Shown here piece by piece: positions 50,947 through 59,414 of a stretch of 64,000 nucleotides of DNA. Source of the DNA: Paracandidimonas soli (GTDB lineage Bacteria > Pseudomonadota > Gammaproteobacteria > Burkholderiales > Burkholderiaceae_B); the NCBI RefSeq assembly GCF_004342005.1, contig NZ_SMBX01000003.1, forward strand, positions 405,829-469,828, read 5' to 3'. Position 1 is the stretch's first letter, and every line of letters begins with the position of its first letter. Position numbers and translations under genes: made by a program. The notes below the pieces were generated by a model that saw only the letters and a list, made by a program, of their open reading frames with translations, did no database searches and was not told where the DNA came from.

Positions 50947-52140
50947 ATGTCCAAACGACCTATCTATCTCGACTATGCGGCCACTACCCCGGTGGATCCG
51001 CGCGTTGTCGACGCCATGGTGCCATGGCTCTACGAGAATTTCGGCAATCCCGCTTCGCGCACCCATGCCTACGGCTGGGACGCCGAAGAGGCCGTCGAGC
51101 AGGCGCGGGCCCATGTGGCCGCGCTGGTCAATGCCGACGCCAAGGATATTATCTGGACTTCCGGCGCGACCGAGTCGAACAACCTGGCCATCAAGGGGGC
51201 CGCCGCGGCGCTGGCGCATCAGGGCAGGCATGTCGTGACGGTAGCTACAGAACACAAGGCCGTGCTGGACCCCTGCCACGAGCTCGAACGCCAGGGCTTC
51301 GAGGCGACTTTCCTGCCGGTCATGCCCAATGGACTGCTGGACCTCGACCGGTTCCGCGCCGCACTGCGCGACGACACCATCCTGGTGTCGGTCATGCTGG
51401 TCAACAACGAGATCGGCGTCATTCAGGACATCTCCGCCATCGCAGCCATCTGCCATGACAAAGGCATTCTGCTGCATGTCGATGCGGCCCAGGCAAGCGG
51501 CAAGGTCGCCATCGACCTGCAGGCGACGGATATCGGCCTGATGTCGTTTTGCGCGCATAAAACTTATGGCCCCAAAGGAATCGGAGCCCTGTATGTGCGC
51601 CGCAAGCCGCGCGTGCGGCTGCAGGCGCAGATCCACGGCGGCGGGCACGAGCGCGGATTCCGTTCCGGCACGCTGCCCACGCACCAGATCGTGGGCATGG
51701 GCGAAGCCTTCCGCCTGGCAAAGCAAGAAATGGCGGATGACATGCAGCGGCTGGCCGTGCTGGGCAGGCGCCTGCGCGACGGGCTGCTGGGCCTGCCCGA
51801 TGTCTACCTGAACGGCGATGCCGACCAGCGGGTGGCCACCAACCTGAACATCAGCGTGGATCATATCGAAGGCGAGGCGCTGATGATGTCCCTGCCAGAG
51901 ATCGCCGTATCCAGCGGCTCGGCTTGCACGTCGGCCAGCCTCGAGCCCTCATACGTGCTCAAGGCGATCGGGCGCAGCGATGCGTTGGCCTACAGCTCGC
52001 TGCGGCTGAGCATCGGCCGCTTCACGACCGATGCCGACATCGATGCGGCGCTGCAATTGATTCCCCGTGAAATCAACCGTTTGCGTGAGCTGTCCCCGTT
52101 CTGGGAAGATCGCGTCCCGGTGGCGGGCATACCGTCATGA
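50947..52140 (+). CDS. iscS: Cysteine desulfurase IscS
   Basis: A 397-residue PLP enzyme that moves sulfur from cysteine to scaffold and other acceptors. PLP lysine is Lys205 ([11 protein letters not shown]) and the mobile-loop catalytic cysteine is Cys327 ([17 protein letters not shown]), as in group I desulfurases. The start [15 protein letters not shown] at 50947 gives the normal N-terminus; a longer open frame to 50830 covers the repeat. The C-terminal tail (ending VAGIPS) differs from E. coli SIEWAHH. Second gene of iscRSUA. Confidence 0.96.
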   Translation: MSKRPIYLDYAATTPVDPRVVDAMVPWLYENFGNPASRTHAYGWDAEEAVEQARAHVAALVNADAKDIIWTSGATESNNLAIKGAAAALAHQGRHVVTVATEHKAVLDPCHELERQGFEATFLPVMPNGLLDLDRFRAALRDDTILVSVMLVNNEIGVIQDISAIAAICHDKGILLHVDAAQASGKVAIDLQATDIGLMSFCAHKTYGPKGIGALYVRRKPRVRLQAQIHGGGHERGFRSGTLPTHQIVGMGEAFRLAKQEMADDMQRLAVLGRRLRDGLLGLPDVYLNGDADQRVATNLNISVDHIEGEALMMSLPEIAVSSGSACTSASLEPSYVLKAIGRSDALAYSSLRLSIGRFTTDADIDAALQLIPREINRLRELSPFWEDRVPVAGIPS

Positions 52141-52185
52141 GCGTGGGCCGCGGTTGCGTTGACGTAAGGCGAGACAGGTCGTAAC

Positions 52186-52569
52186 ATGAACTATAGTGCG
52201 GAAGTATTGGCGCATTACCGTAATCCCCGCAACGCCGGGACGCTTGACCCGCAATTGCCGGATGTTGGCACCGGGCAGGCCGGTTCGCGCGAGCAGGGGG
52301 CGGTTGTCCGCCTGCAGATCAAGGTCGAAGATGACGGCCGTATCGGACAGGCAAGGTTCAAGGCGTATGGCTGCGGCTGCACCATCGCCGCCGCGTCGCT
52401 GGCTACCGAGTGGCTACAGGGCGCGGATCTCGACAAGGCGGCGGTGCTGAACAGCGCGGCGTTCGTCGAAGCGCTCTCGCTTCCGCCAGTGAAGATGTAT
52501 TGCGCCATGTTGGCAGAGGATGCCATCCAGGCGGCAATCGGTGATTACCGGAACAAACAGCAGGAATAG
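52186..52569 (+). CDS. iscU: IscU-like Fe-S scaffold with altered ligand set
   Basis: A 127-residue protein that aligns to E. coli IscU without gaps. The classical ligands are Cys37, Asp39, Cys63, His105 and Cys106; here they read Gln37, Ala39, Cys63, Tyr105 and Cys106, with an extra Cys65 (YGCGCTIAA). The LPPVK HscA-recognition motif (99-103) and most of the fold (KVEDDGRIGQARFKAYGCG) are kept. A standard [2Fe-2S] scaffold function therefore looks doubtful; sulfur-carrier, cluster-sharing with IscA, or regulation are possible. It lies 45 bp after iscS and 2 bp before iscA. Codon use resembles its neighbours, and there is no frameshift. Confidence 0.85.
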   Translation: MNYSAEVLAHYRNPRNAGTLDPQLPDVGTGQAGSREQGAVVRLQIKVEDDGRIGQARFKAYGCGCTIAAASLATEWLQGADLDKAAVLNSAAFVEALSLPPVKMYCAMLAEDAIQAAIGDYRNKQQE

Positions 52570-52571
52570 CG

Positions 52572-52895
52572 ATGACAATCACAATCAGCGAACAAGCGGC
52601 GGAACATATCCGCGCACGTCTGCACAAGCGCGGCTCGGGCATAGGCCTGCGGCTGGGTGTGCGCCTGACGGGCTGCTCCGGCATGGCCTACAAGCTGGAC
52701 TACGTGGATGAGCCCATGCCCGGCGACCAGGAGATCGAGCAGCATGGCGTCAGGCTGTTCATCGACCCCAAGAGCTTGCCGTTCATCGACGGCACGCACA
52801 TGGACTACGGGCGAGAAGGCTTGAACGAAGGCTTCAAGTTCCAGAACCCCAACGAGAAGGCCAGTTGCGGCTGCGGGGAATCGTTCACGGTTTAG
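52572..52895 (+). CDS. iscA: Fe-S cluster carrier IscA
   Basis: A 107-residue A-type carrier. The three conserved cysteines are present: RLTGCSGMAYKLDYVD and SCGCGESFTV at the C-terminus. It receives clusters and passes them, often as [4Fe-4S], to client enzymes. It is the last gene of the operon: no hscB, hscA, fdx or iscX follows, and narL lies convergent 30 bp away. A nearby demand for clusters by NarG/NarH is a plausible but unproven link. Confidence 0.95.
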   Translation: MTITISEQAAEHIRARLHKRGSGIGLRLGVRLTGCSGMAYKLDYVDEPMPGDQEIEQHGVRLFIDPKSLPFIDGTHMDYGREGLNEGFKFQNPNEKASCGCGESFTV

Positions 52896-52925
52896 AAACA
52901 AAAACGATAGCGGTTCGCCCGAGCA

Positions 52926-53585
52926 TCATTGGGCATCCTCTCCGACAATTCCGTGCTCTACGGCATAGACGGCTACCTGGACCCGGCTGGACAGGCCGAG
53001 TTTTTTCAGGATGTTTTGTACGTGAATCTTGACGGTGCTTTCCGCAACCTTGAGGTTGCGGGCGATGACTTTGTTGCTTTCGCCACGGGCAAGGCATTGC
53101 ATGATTTCGCGCTCGCGCATTGTCAGATGGACGGCACTGGCTGCCGGCGCGGCCTGCGGCGGCTGTGAACGGAATTGCTCGACCAGTTTATTCATCATAC
53201 CGTCGGAGATAGCGGTGCCGCCGACATTGACGCGCCGGATGGCATCCGTCAGCGAGTCGGCTTCTACATTTTTCAGCAGGTAGCCCGATGCGCCATCGCG
53301 CAGCGCTTGTCCCAGTTCATCGGCATCTTCCGATACGGTAAGTATCAGGATTGCGCAATTGGGCGCTTCCTGGATGAGCAGTTGCAGCGTTTCCAGGCCG
53401 GATAGCCCTGGCATGTTCAGATCGAGAAGGACCACGTCCGGATTCAGGGCTTTGGCGCGTTTGATGCCTTCAAGGCCATCGGCAGCTTCTCCGACGATAT
53501 CGAAATCCGGCTGTCGCTGGAGCAAAAGCCGTATCCCAGTGCGGAAAAGGCTGTGGTCGTCGATCAGAAGAATACGGATTGTCAT
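52926..53585 (-). CDS. narL: Nitrate/nitrite response regulator NarL
   Basis: A 219-residue NarL/FixJ-class regulator. The receiver domain has acidic DD at residues 9-10, phospho-acceptor Asp in VVLLDLNMPG, and TVSE...K with GYLLKNVEA; the LuxR-type HTH is LTMREREIMQCLARGESNKV and VKIHVQNILKKLG. The ATG at 53585 gives the usual length; a far longer open frame upstream overlaps narX and is rejected. It follows narX by 52 bp, so the sensor-regulator pair is co-transcribed. Confidence 0.95.
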   Translation of the reverse strand: MTIRILLIDDHSLFRTGIRLLLQRQPDFDIVGEAADGLEGIKRAKALNPDVVLLDLNMPGLSGLETLQLLIQEAPNCAILILTVSEDADELGQALRDGASGYLLKNVEADSLTDAIRRVNVGGTAISDGMMNKLVEQFRSQPPQAAPAASAVHLTMREREIMQCLARGESNKVIARNLKVAESTVKIHVQNILKKLGLSSRVQVAVYAVEHGIVGEDAQ

Positions 53586-53637
53586 GAAGTGGAGTGGTTC
53601 TCTATAAGGTTGGCGTGATGGGACGGAAGAATAGGGA

Positions 53638-55575
53638 TCAGGCCGCCTGCCGTTCCTCCGCAGGCAAGCACAGGGAAACCGATGTTCCGTGTCCTGGCCT
53701 GGAGCGCAGTTCCAGTGTGGCATTGATGCGTTGCGCCCGTTCATGCATGATGCGTCGGCCAAAGCTCTCGCTGCTGCGTCTGGATGCTTCTTCCTGATCG
53801 AAGCCGACACCGTTGTCCGATACCTGGAGACGGAAATCGCGGCTATTTTCCAGACGGATTTCGACTTTGTCGGCTTGGGAGTGTTTGCGTACGTTGGACA
53901 GCGCCTCCTGCAGTATGAAAAGTATCTGCAATTGCTGCTCGGGTGCGAGCGGCGAGTTGGCCAGCCCTTCGGTGATGAGGACGGTTTCCACGGAGCTTTG
54001 CCTCCGGAAGCGGGCAACAGTATCTTCGACGGCGGTCAGCAGATCGCCTTTGGTCAGCTTGCTTCGGAAGTTGCCCAACAGCTCCCTTACGTCCTGGTAG
54101 GTTTCTCTGATGCCGGCCTGCAGCAGCGGAAGAATCTCGATGGCTTCCTGCCGATTGTTATGGATGATGGCCTGATCCATCAATTGCAATTGAAGGTTGA
54201 GAAAATTCAGGCTTTGCGCGATGCTGTCGTGCAGCCCTTCGGCGAGCAGGGCGCGTTCCTGAACCATTGCCAGTTGTCGCGCCTTGGCGCTTAGCCGCCG
54301 GTTTTCCAGCGCGATGCCAAGATGCTGGCCCAGTGTCTCCAGCAAGTGACGCTCTTCTACGCTCAAGGCGCGGGTTTGCTGGAAATGCAGGGAAAAAGAA
54401 CCAAGCACTTCATCGCGCGCCTGTATGCGAAAAGCCGCCAGACTGCGAAAGCCTTCTTCTGCGCATTTGAAGCTATGGGGCATGTCGAGCTGCCTGATGT
54501 CCCCGATGACGATTTCGCCGCTGCGTGTGGCGGTCCCGCAGAAGCAGCCATCGGCCTTCATGCAGTGTTCTGCGTTGTCATGGGCCGTGGACAGCCCGCG
54601 CGATACCACCATGGTCAGGTTTTCCCTGGAGGGATCCAGGGTGCGGATAGAGCCGCCTTCGGCATTGAACTGCGCCATGACCCGGTCAAGAAAGCCCTGG
54701 CACATCGTTTCTATATCGCTGGGCTGGTTCAGAAAGGCTGCCATGTCATAGAGTATGGCCAGTTCTTTGTTCTGCGCGGCAAGTTGCGCTGTCTTCTCGT
54801 TGACCCTGGCTTCCAGATCGTTGTACAGGCTTTCCAGTTCGTCAGCCATGCTGTTGAATCCAGACGTCAGGACGCCGAATTCGTCCTGGCTTTCGACAGG
54901 AAGCCGCAAGTTGAACTCATGCGCGGCCATACGGCTGAGCCCGTGCTGCAGGCGCAATACGGGGAAGATTATCCACAGGTACAGCAAGTAGATCATTGCC
55001 AGCATGCCGATGCAGGCGATCACGATAAGAATGCCCTGGGAAAGCCGCAGCAGGTACGTTTTGCTGGAGTTGTCCTTTTCTATCAACGAAACCAGTTGGT
55101 TCGCCTGTGTAATGAATTCCGGAATATGATCCAGGTACCGTTGATTTTCCGTCCGGTCCATGGCGCTGAGCGCAGCTGGCCTCATCTGGTCTTGCCATAT
55201 ACGCAAGACCAGGCTCATTTGAGCCTGTATGGTTTTGTCGTCAGGCAGAAACAAGGGCCTGGCTGGATTGCCTCGCTTGAGCAGAGCCAAGGTATCATCC
55301 TGCGCCTGAATCTGCTTTTGTACCCGGTCTCTGTGATTTTTGTCCGGCATGGCCCGCAGTGCGGACAACTCGACCGCTACCAGATTGGCGCGCATACGCA
55401 GGCTACCGGCATCGTTGATGGCGCCTCCCGAGCCTTCCAGTTGCCATGATAGCCAGAGCGTCCAGCTGATCATGGCAAGCACCACCAGCAGTGCAACAAC
55501 GGAACTGGCGATAATGCGTGTCGACAGGCGCCTGCGCAGCGCTGGTTGTTCAGGGGCGGGCAGTGGAGGGGCCAT
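53638..55575 (-). CDS. narX: Nitrate/nitrite sensor histidine kinase NarX
   Basis: A 645-residue membrane kinase. Transmembrane helices at about 25-48 and 185-205 bracket the periplasmic sensor, which begins with the P-box like stretch INDAGSLRMRANLVAVEL that binds nitrate. A HAMP segment, a GAF-like region with a cysteine cluster (CMKADGCFCG, then FKCAEEGFRS) and the HisKA_3 kinase follow: H-box LLAEGLHDSIAQSLNFLN, N-box LQEALSNVRKHSQA, G-box SDNGVGFDQ. The start at 55575 (MAPPLPAP) was chosen; a longer form to 55626 is possible. A TATACT -10 candidate lies about 35 bp upstream. Confidence 0.95.
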   Translation of the reverse strand: MAPPLPAPEQPALRRRLSTRIIASSVVALLVVLAMISWTLWLSWQLEGSGGAINDAGSLRMRANLVAVELSALRAMPDKNHRDRVQKQIQAQDDTLALLKRGNPARPLFLPDDKTIQAQMSLVLRIWQDQMRPAALSAMDRTENQRYLDHIPEFITQANQLVSLIEKDNSSKTYLLRLSQGILIVIACIGMLAMIYLLYLWIIFPVLRLQHGLSRMAAHEFNLRLPVESQDEFGVLTSGFNSMADELESLYNDLEARVNEKTAQLAAQNKELAILYDMAAFLNQPSDIETMCQGFLDRVMAQFNAEGGSIRTLDPSRENLTMVVSRGLSTAHDNAEHCMKADGCFCGTATRSGEIVIGDIRQLDMPHSFKCAEEGFRSLAAFRIQARDEVLGSFSLHFQQTRALSVEERHLLETLGQHLGIALENRRLSAKARQLAMVQERALLAEGLHDSIAQSLNFLNLQLQLMDQAIIHNNRQEAIEILPLLQAGIRETYQDVRELLGNFRSKLTKGDLLTAVEDTVARFRRQSSVETVLITEGLANSPLAPEQQLQILFILQEALSNVRKHSQADKVEIRLENSRDFRLQVSDNGVGFDQEEASRRSSESFGRRIMHERAQRINATLELRSRPGHGTSVSLCLPAEERQAA

Positions 55576-55709
55576 CGTGAAGTTTCCGATGTGCGAATAC
55601 CTTGGCAAGTATAACGTTTGCGGCAAGCCGGTCAGCGGGCTTCGCGGCGCCCTGCCGGCTCATGTTCCGGTTGCCGGGCAAGCGCTTGGAGGCTAGATGA
55701 TTTGATTCA

Positions 55710-56456
55710 TTATTGCACCAGCGGGCTGTCGGCGCCTTCCAATGAAACCCCTTTGATGCTGGCCTTGCCCACCAGTTGCTTGACATACTGCCGCCAGGCC
55801 GTATCGCGGCTGGTCGCCGCCAATGCGCTGGCAATGGATCCGGCCACGGCTTCGTATGGTTGCAGGCGTCCTTCGATTTTCCGGTTGACACGTACGATAT
55901 GAAATCCGAAGCGCGTTTCCAGAAGTCGGGGGAGCATGCTTCCCGCAGCCATGGCGAAGACAATGCGCTCGAATTCGGGAACAGTGTCGCCACGCGCCAG
56001 CTGACCCAGGCTGCCGCCTACCTCGCCCGAAGGACAGTTGGACAGCTTTCTTGCCATTGCGGCGAACTGCGAAGCATCCGTTTGCAGCAGGTCCAGGGTT
56101 TCCTGCGCCAGGCTGCGAAGGCCATCCAGATAAATCCCAGGTGTGACCTGGAACAGAATATGATCGGCTTCTATCAGTTCACCTACCGTAAACTGGGCGG
56201 GATTGCTCTCGTAATACCATCGGCAGGCTGCGTCGTCCGGCACAGGCGCCTGAACCTGGGACTCCAATAACCTGTCGATGGCCTGCTCGTCATTCTCGCA
56301 GCGGATGCCCAGCCGTTGGGCCTCGTCGAGCAGGACGCGTCGCAGCACCAGGGCGGTCATTGCCATCTGCACCGGCGCCTTGGCGTCAGCGTAATGCGGA
56401 ATTTCGGCTTCCATTTCGGCATCGGTCAACTCGACGCCATTTACCGTTACAGCCAT
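55710..56456 (-). CDS. PpiC/NifM-type peptidyl-prolyl isomerase of the nar operon
   Basis: A 248-residue protein. The C-terminal parvulin domain has IEADHILFQVTPG, LSNCPSGEVGGSLGQLARGD and RFGFHIVRVNRKIEG, all parvulin signatures; the N-terminal half is helical. No signal peptide is visible, so it should act in the cytoplasm, like NifM. The start MAVTVNGVEL at 56456 has GGAGT upstream. It sits 31 bp downstream of narI, and a similar gene follows narI in Pseudomonas. A role in folding or maturing nitrate reductase is inferred from that conserved position. Confidence 0.88.
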   Translation of the reverse strand: MAVTVNGVELTDAEMEAEIPHYADAKAPVQMAMTALVLRRVLLDEAQRLGIRCENDEQAIDRLLESQVQAPVPDDAACRWYYESNPAQFTVGELIEADHILFQVTPGIYLDGLRSLAQETLDLLQTDASQFAAMARKLSNCPSGEVGGSLGQLARGDTVPEFERIVFAMAAGSMLPRLLETRFGFHIVRVNRKIEGRLQPYEAVAGSIASALAATSRDTAWRQYVKQLVGKASIKGVSLEGADSPLVQ

Positions 56457-56487
56457 GTTGGACTCCAATGCGGAAAATTTTGTGTTC

Positions 56488-57171
56488 TCAGCGGTGGCGG
56501 ACCAATTGCCAGGCGCGTCCCAGATAAGCGATGGAGGCGAATCCACTCCAGACGTGCACCAGCCGGGTGAACGGGAATATCACGAATAATGTCATTCCCA
56601 TGAACAGGTGCGCCTTGAAGAGCAGGGGAGCCTCATCCAGGAATGATGCGGCCTCGCCGCGGAATGTGACGATATGCTGTGCCCAGCCCATGAGCTGCAC
56701 CATCATGTGGCCGTCCATGTGGTCGGCGGATACCGCTATGGTGGACAGGCCGAGAAGCAGCGTGAGCAGAATCCAGATCAGCAATATCTTGTCACCGATG
56801 CGGGTTTTCGCGGCGATGCGTGGGTCGGTGAAGCGCCGGTGTATCAGGATGGTCAGCCCAATCAGGCAGAGCGTTCCCATGATGCCGCCGGCGGTCATGG
56901 CGACTGCCTGCTTCAGGCTATGGGAGACGCCCAGCGCGTCCCATACGCTGACAGGCGTCAGCAGTCCTGCCAGGTGTCCGAAAAACAGGCCGATGATGCC
57001 GACATGGAACAGGATGCTGCCAAGACGCAGGTTGCCGCGGTATAGCAGCTGCGAGCTGTCGCTTTTCCATGTGTACTGTTCGCGCTCGAAGCGCAGCAGG
57101 CTGCCCAGAAGGAATATGGCCAGGGCGATGTAGGGGTAGATTCCAAACAGGAATTGATGCAGGGTATTCAT
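56488..57171 (-). CDS. narI: Respiratory nitrate reductase gamma subunit NarI
   Basis: A 227-residue membrane cytochrome b with five hydrophobic helices. Haem ligands correspond to His56 and His66 (ILFHVGIIGLFFGH) and His188 and His206 (KAHLFMGMT, RLVHVWSG), matching the two b-haem sites of E. coli NarI. It takes electrons from quinol and passes them to NarH. It follows narJ by 17 bp. Confidence 0.96.
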   Translation of the reverse strand: MNTLHQFLFGIYPYIALAIFLLGSLLRFEREQYTWKSDSSQLLYRGNLRLGSILFHVGIIGLFFGHLAGLLTPVSVWDALGVSHSLKQAVAMTAGGIMGTLCLIGLTILIHRRFTDPRIAAKTRIGDKILLIWILLTLLLGLSTIAVSADHMDGHMMVQLMGWAQHIVTFRGEAASFLDEAPLLFKAHLFMGMTLFVIFPFTRLVHVWSGFASIAYLGRAWQLVRHR

Positions 57172-57188
57172 GCCGATGTTCCTTTGTT

Positions 57189-57830
57189 TCAGGCGACCGT
57201 ACCGCGCGGGTAGAATTTCACGGCTTGCTCATGTATCGGGGCTTTGTTCAGCAGCGGTTCCACGCCATCCGGCCCGACCCCGAAGACTTCCATGGCTTCG
57301 TCCATGTCGCGCACAGGCGGCTCCACCTGCTCGCGCGGCTGTACGTCGGTCATGGCGCGCAACACTTGAAATATGCAGGCGTAGGGGCTTTGGCTTTCGG
57401 CCAGGCGCCGGCCAATCACCGCGAGTACGTGAATGGCGTCTCCCAGCAGGGGGCTGGCTTGCTCTAGGGGCAGCAATCCCAGGAATTCCAGAAACAGCGG
57501 GACATAGTCGGGCAGTTCCTTGGCGGAAGGTTCGAATCCATGGCGCAGGTACTCTTCCAGCAGGTCGACCATGGCTTGTCCGCGATCCCGGCTTTCACCG
57601 TGGATGTGCTCGAACAGGTGCAATGAATGCCTGGGATTGCGGTCGAAGGTGGCGACATAGTTTTCCTGTATGTCGATCAGGGAGCCGCTTGCCAGAAAGT
57701 GCGTGAGGGGCAGCAGGGTGCTGCGCATTTCCGGCCATTGGGCCAGCGTCTCGTCAATCTCGGGCAGGGCATCACGCAAATCCTGTTCTGGGTAATCGAG
57801 CAGGCAGGAAAGAATTCGATAGCGTTGCAT
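57189..57830 (-). CDS. narJ: Nitrate reductase molybdenum cofactor assembly chaperone NarJ
   Basis: A 213-residue cytoplasmic chaperone of the TorD/NarJ family. The N-terminus RILSCLLDYPEQDLRDAL and the YVATFDRNPRHSLHLFEHIH stretch are NarJ signatures (FDR..RHSLHLFEH). It binds NarG apoprotein, allows Mo-bis-MGD insertion and prevents premature membrane docking. It is not part of the final enzyme. Confidence 0.96.
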   Translation of the reverse strand: MQRYRILSCLLDYPEQDLRDALPEIDETLAQWPEMRSTLLPLTHFLASGSLIDIQENYVATFDRNPRHSLHLFEHIHGESRDRGQAMVDLLEEYLRHGFEPSAKELPDYVPLFLEFLGLLPLEQASPLLGDAIHVLAVIGRRLAESQSPYACIFQVLRAMTDVQPREQVEPPVRDMDEAMEVFGVGPDGVEPLLNKAPIHEQAVKFYPRGTVA

Positions 57831-57842
57831 GGCGGCTCCTGG

Positions 57843-59414
57843 TTATCTTGCCACTACGGTGGGCTTGCGGCGGGATTTGGGCATGTCGACGAAAATATCG
57901 CTGCCTTGCGGCCGGCGGCCGAACAGCCCCGCGTCGGAGACTCCGCCCGAGCATCCGTTGCCGAATGTAAAGCCGCAGCTGCCTTTTTCGTTGAAGCTGT
58001 CTTCGGCCATTTCCTTGTGGCTGGTCGGAATCACGAAGCGATCTTCGTAATTGGCGATGGCCATGATCTGGTACATGTCCTCGATCGTGGCGGCATCGAG
58101 CCCCACGGATGCGAGTGCTCCCGCATCCGCCTGGCCGTGTACGGTCTGGGCGCGCTTGTATGCGCGCATGGCGATCATGCGCTTGAGCGCCAGAGCGACA
58201 GGTTCTTCCTTGCCTGCCGTCAGCAGATTGGCAAGGTAGCGCACGGGGATGCGCAGGCTGTCGATGTCGGGAATGACGCCATTCATGCCGAATGTCGTGT
58301 GCGGCATGCGCCCGGCTTCGGCGGCGGACTGGATGGGCGACAGCGGCGGGATATACCAGACCATGGGCAGCGTGCGGTATTCCGGATGCAGCGGGAAAGC
58401 CACTTTCCATTCACAGGCCATTTTGTAGACGGGCGATTGGCGCGCCGCCGCCAGCCAGCTTTCCGGTATGCCTTGCTTGCGGGCTTCGGCAATGATTTCA
58501 GGATCGTGCGGATCCAGGAACAGGTCGAGCTGCGCTTCGTAGAGATCCTGTTCGTCGGCGGTGACGGCGGCTTCCTGGATGCGGTCGGCATCGTACAGCA
58601 TGACGCCAAGGTAACGAATGCGGCCGACACAGGTTTCGGAACACACGGTGGGCTGTCCGGCTTCGATCCGCGGGTAGCAGAAGGTGCATTTTTCCGCTTT
58701 GCCGCTTTGCCAATTGTAATAAACCTTCTTGTAGGGGCAGCCGGAGATGCACATGCGCCAGCCGCGGCATTTGTCCTGGTCGACCAGAACGATGCCGTCG
58801 TCTTCGCGCTTGTAGATGGACCCGGAAGGGCAGCTCGCGACACAGGTCGGGTTCAGGCAGTGCTCGCAAAGCCGGGGGAGGTACATCATGAACGTGCTTT
58901 CGAACGTAGCGTACATTTCCTTTTGCACGCCTTCGAACAGTATGTCCTTGCTGCGCGCGCTGAATTCTCCGCCCAGGTCATCCTCCCAGTTCGGCCCCCA
59001 TGTTATTTTTTCCATTTTCTCGCCGGTCAGCACAGAGATGGGACGCGCCGTGGGCGGCGTCTGGCTGAGCGGTGCATTTTGCAGATGCTCATAATCGTAG
59101 GTGAACGGTTCGTAGTAGTCGTCTATCTGCGGCAGATTGGGGTTGGCGAACAGATTGGCAAGAATGCGCAGCTTCCCTCCCTGGCGCGGTTGCAGCTTGC
59201 CGTTCGAGGTGCGTACCCAGCCACCCTTCCATTTGGACTGGTTCTGCCACTCCTTGGGATAGCCGATGCCGGGCTTGGTCTCGACATTGTTGAACCAGGC
59301 GTATTCGACGCCGTCGCGGCTGGTCCAGACATTTTTGCAGGTGACGGAGCAAGTGTGACAGCCAATGCATTTGTCCAGATTCAGCACCATGCCGATTTGT
59401 GCGCGTATTTTCAT
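57843..59414 (-). CDS. narH: Respiratory nitrate reductase beta subunit NarH
   Basis: A 523-residue Fe-S electron-transfer subunit. Cysteine clusters are CIGCHTCSVTC (Cys16, 19, 22, 26), CEHCLNPTCVASC, CRGWRMCISGC and CTFC/CSETC. The tryptophan in CRGW replaces one cysteine, giving three [4Fe-4S] and one [3Fe-4S] cluster as in E. coli. It overlaps narG by four bases and is located on the cytoplasmic side with NarG. Confidence 0.97.
   Translation of the reverse strand: MKIRAQIGMVLNLDKCIGCHTCSVTCKNVWTSRDGVEYAWFNNVETKPGIGYPKEWQNQSKWKGGWVRTSNGKLQPRQGGKLRILANLFANPNLPQIDDYYEPFTYDYEHLQNAPLSQTPPTARPISVLTGEKMEKITWGPNWEDDLGGEFSARSKDILFEGVQKEMYATFESTFMMYLPRLCEHCLNPTCVASCPSGSIYKREDDGIVLVDQDKCRGWRMCISGCPYKKVYYNWQSGKAEKCTFCYPRIEAGQPTVCSETCVGRIRYLGVMLYDADRIQEAAVTADEQDLYEAQLDLFLDPHDPEIIAEARKQGIPESWLAAARQSPVYKMACEWKVAFPLHPEYRTLPMVWYIPPLSPIQSAAEAGRMPHTTFGMNGVIPDIDSLRIPVRYLANLLTAGKEEPVALALKRMIAMRAYKRAQTVHGQADAGALASVGLDAATIEDMYQIMAIANYEDRFVIPTSHKEMAEDSFNEKGSCGFTFGNGCSGGVSDAGLFGRRPQGSDIFVDMPKSRRKPTVVAR

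Noticed and set aside
53586..54017. Extension of NarL by 144 residues upstream
   Set aside because: It overlaps narX in another frame, and the receiver domain starts naturally at 53585.
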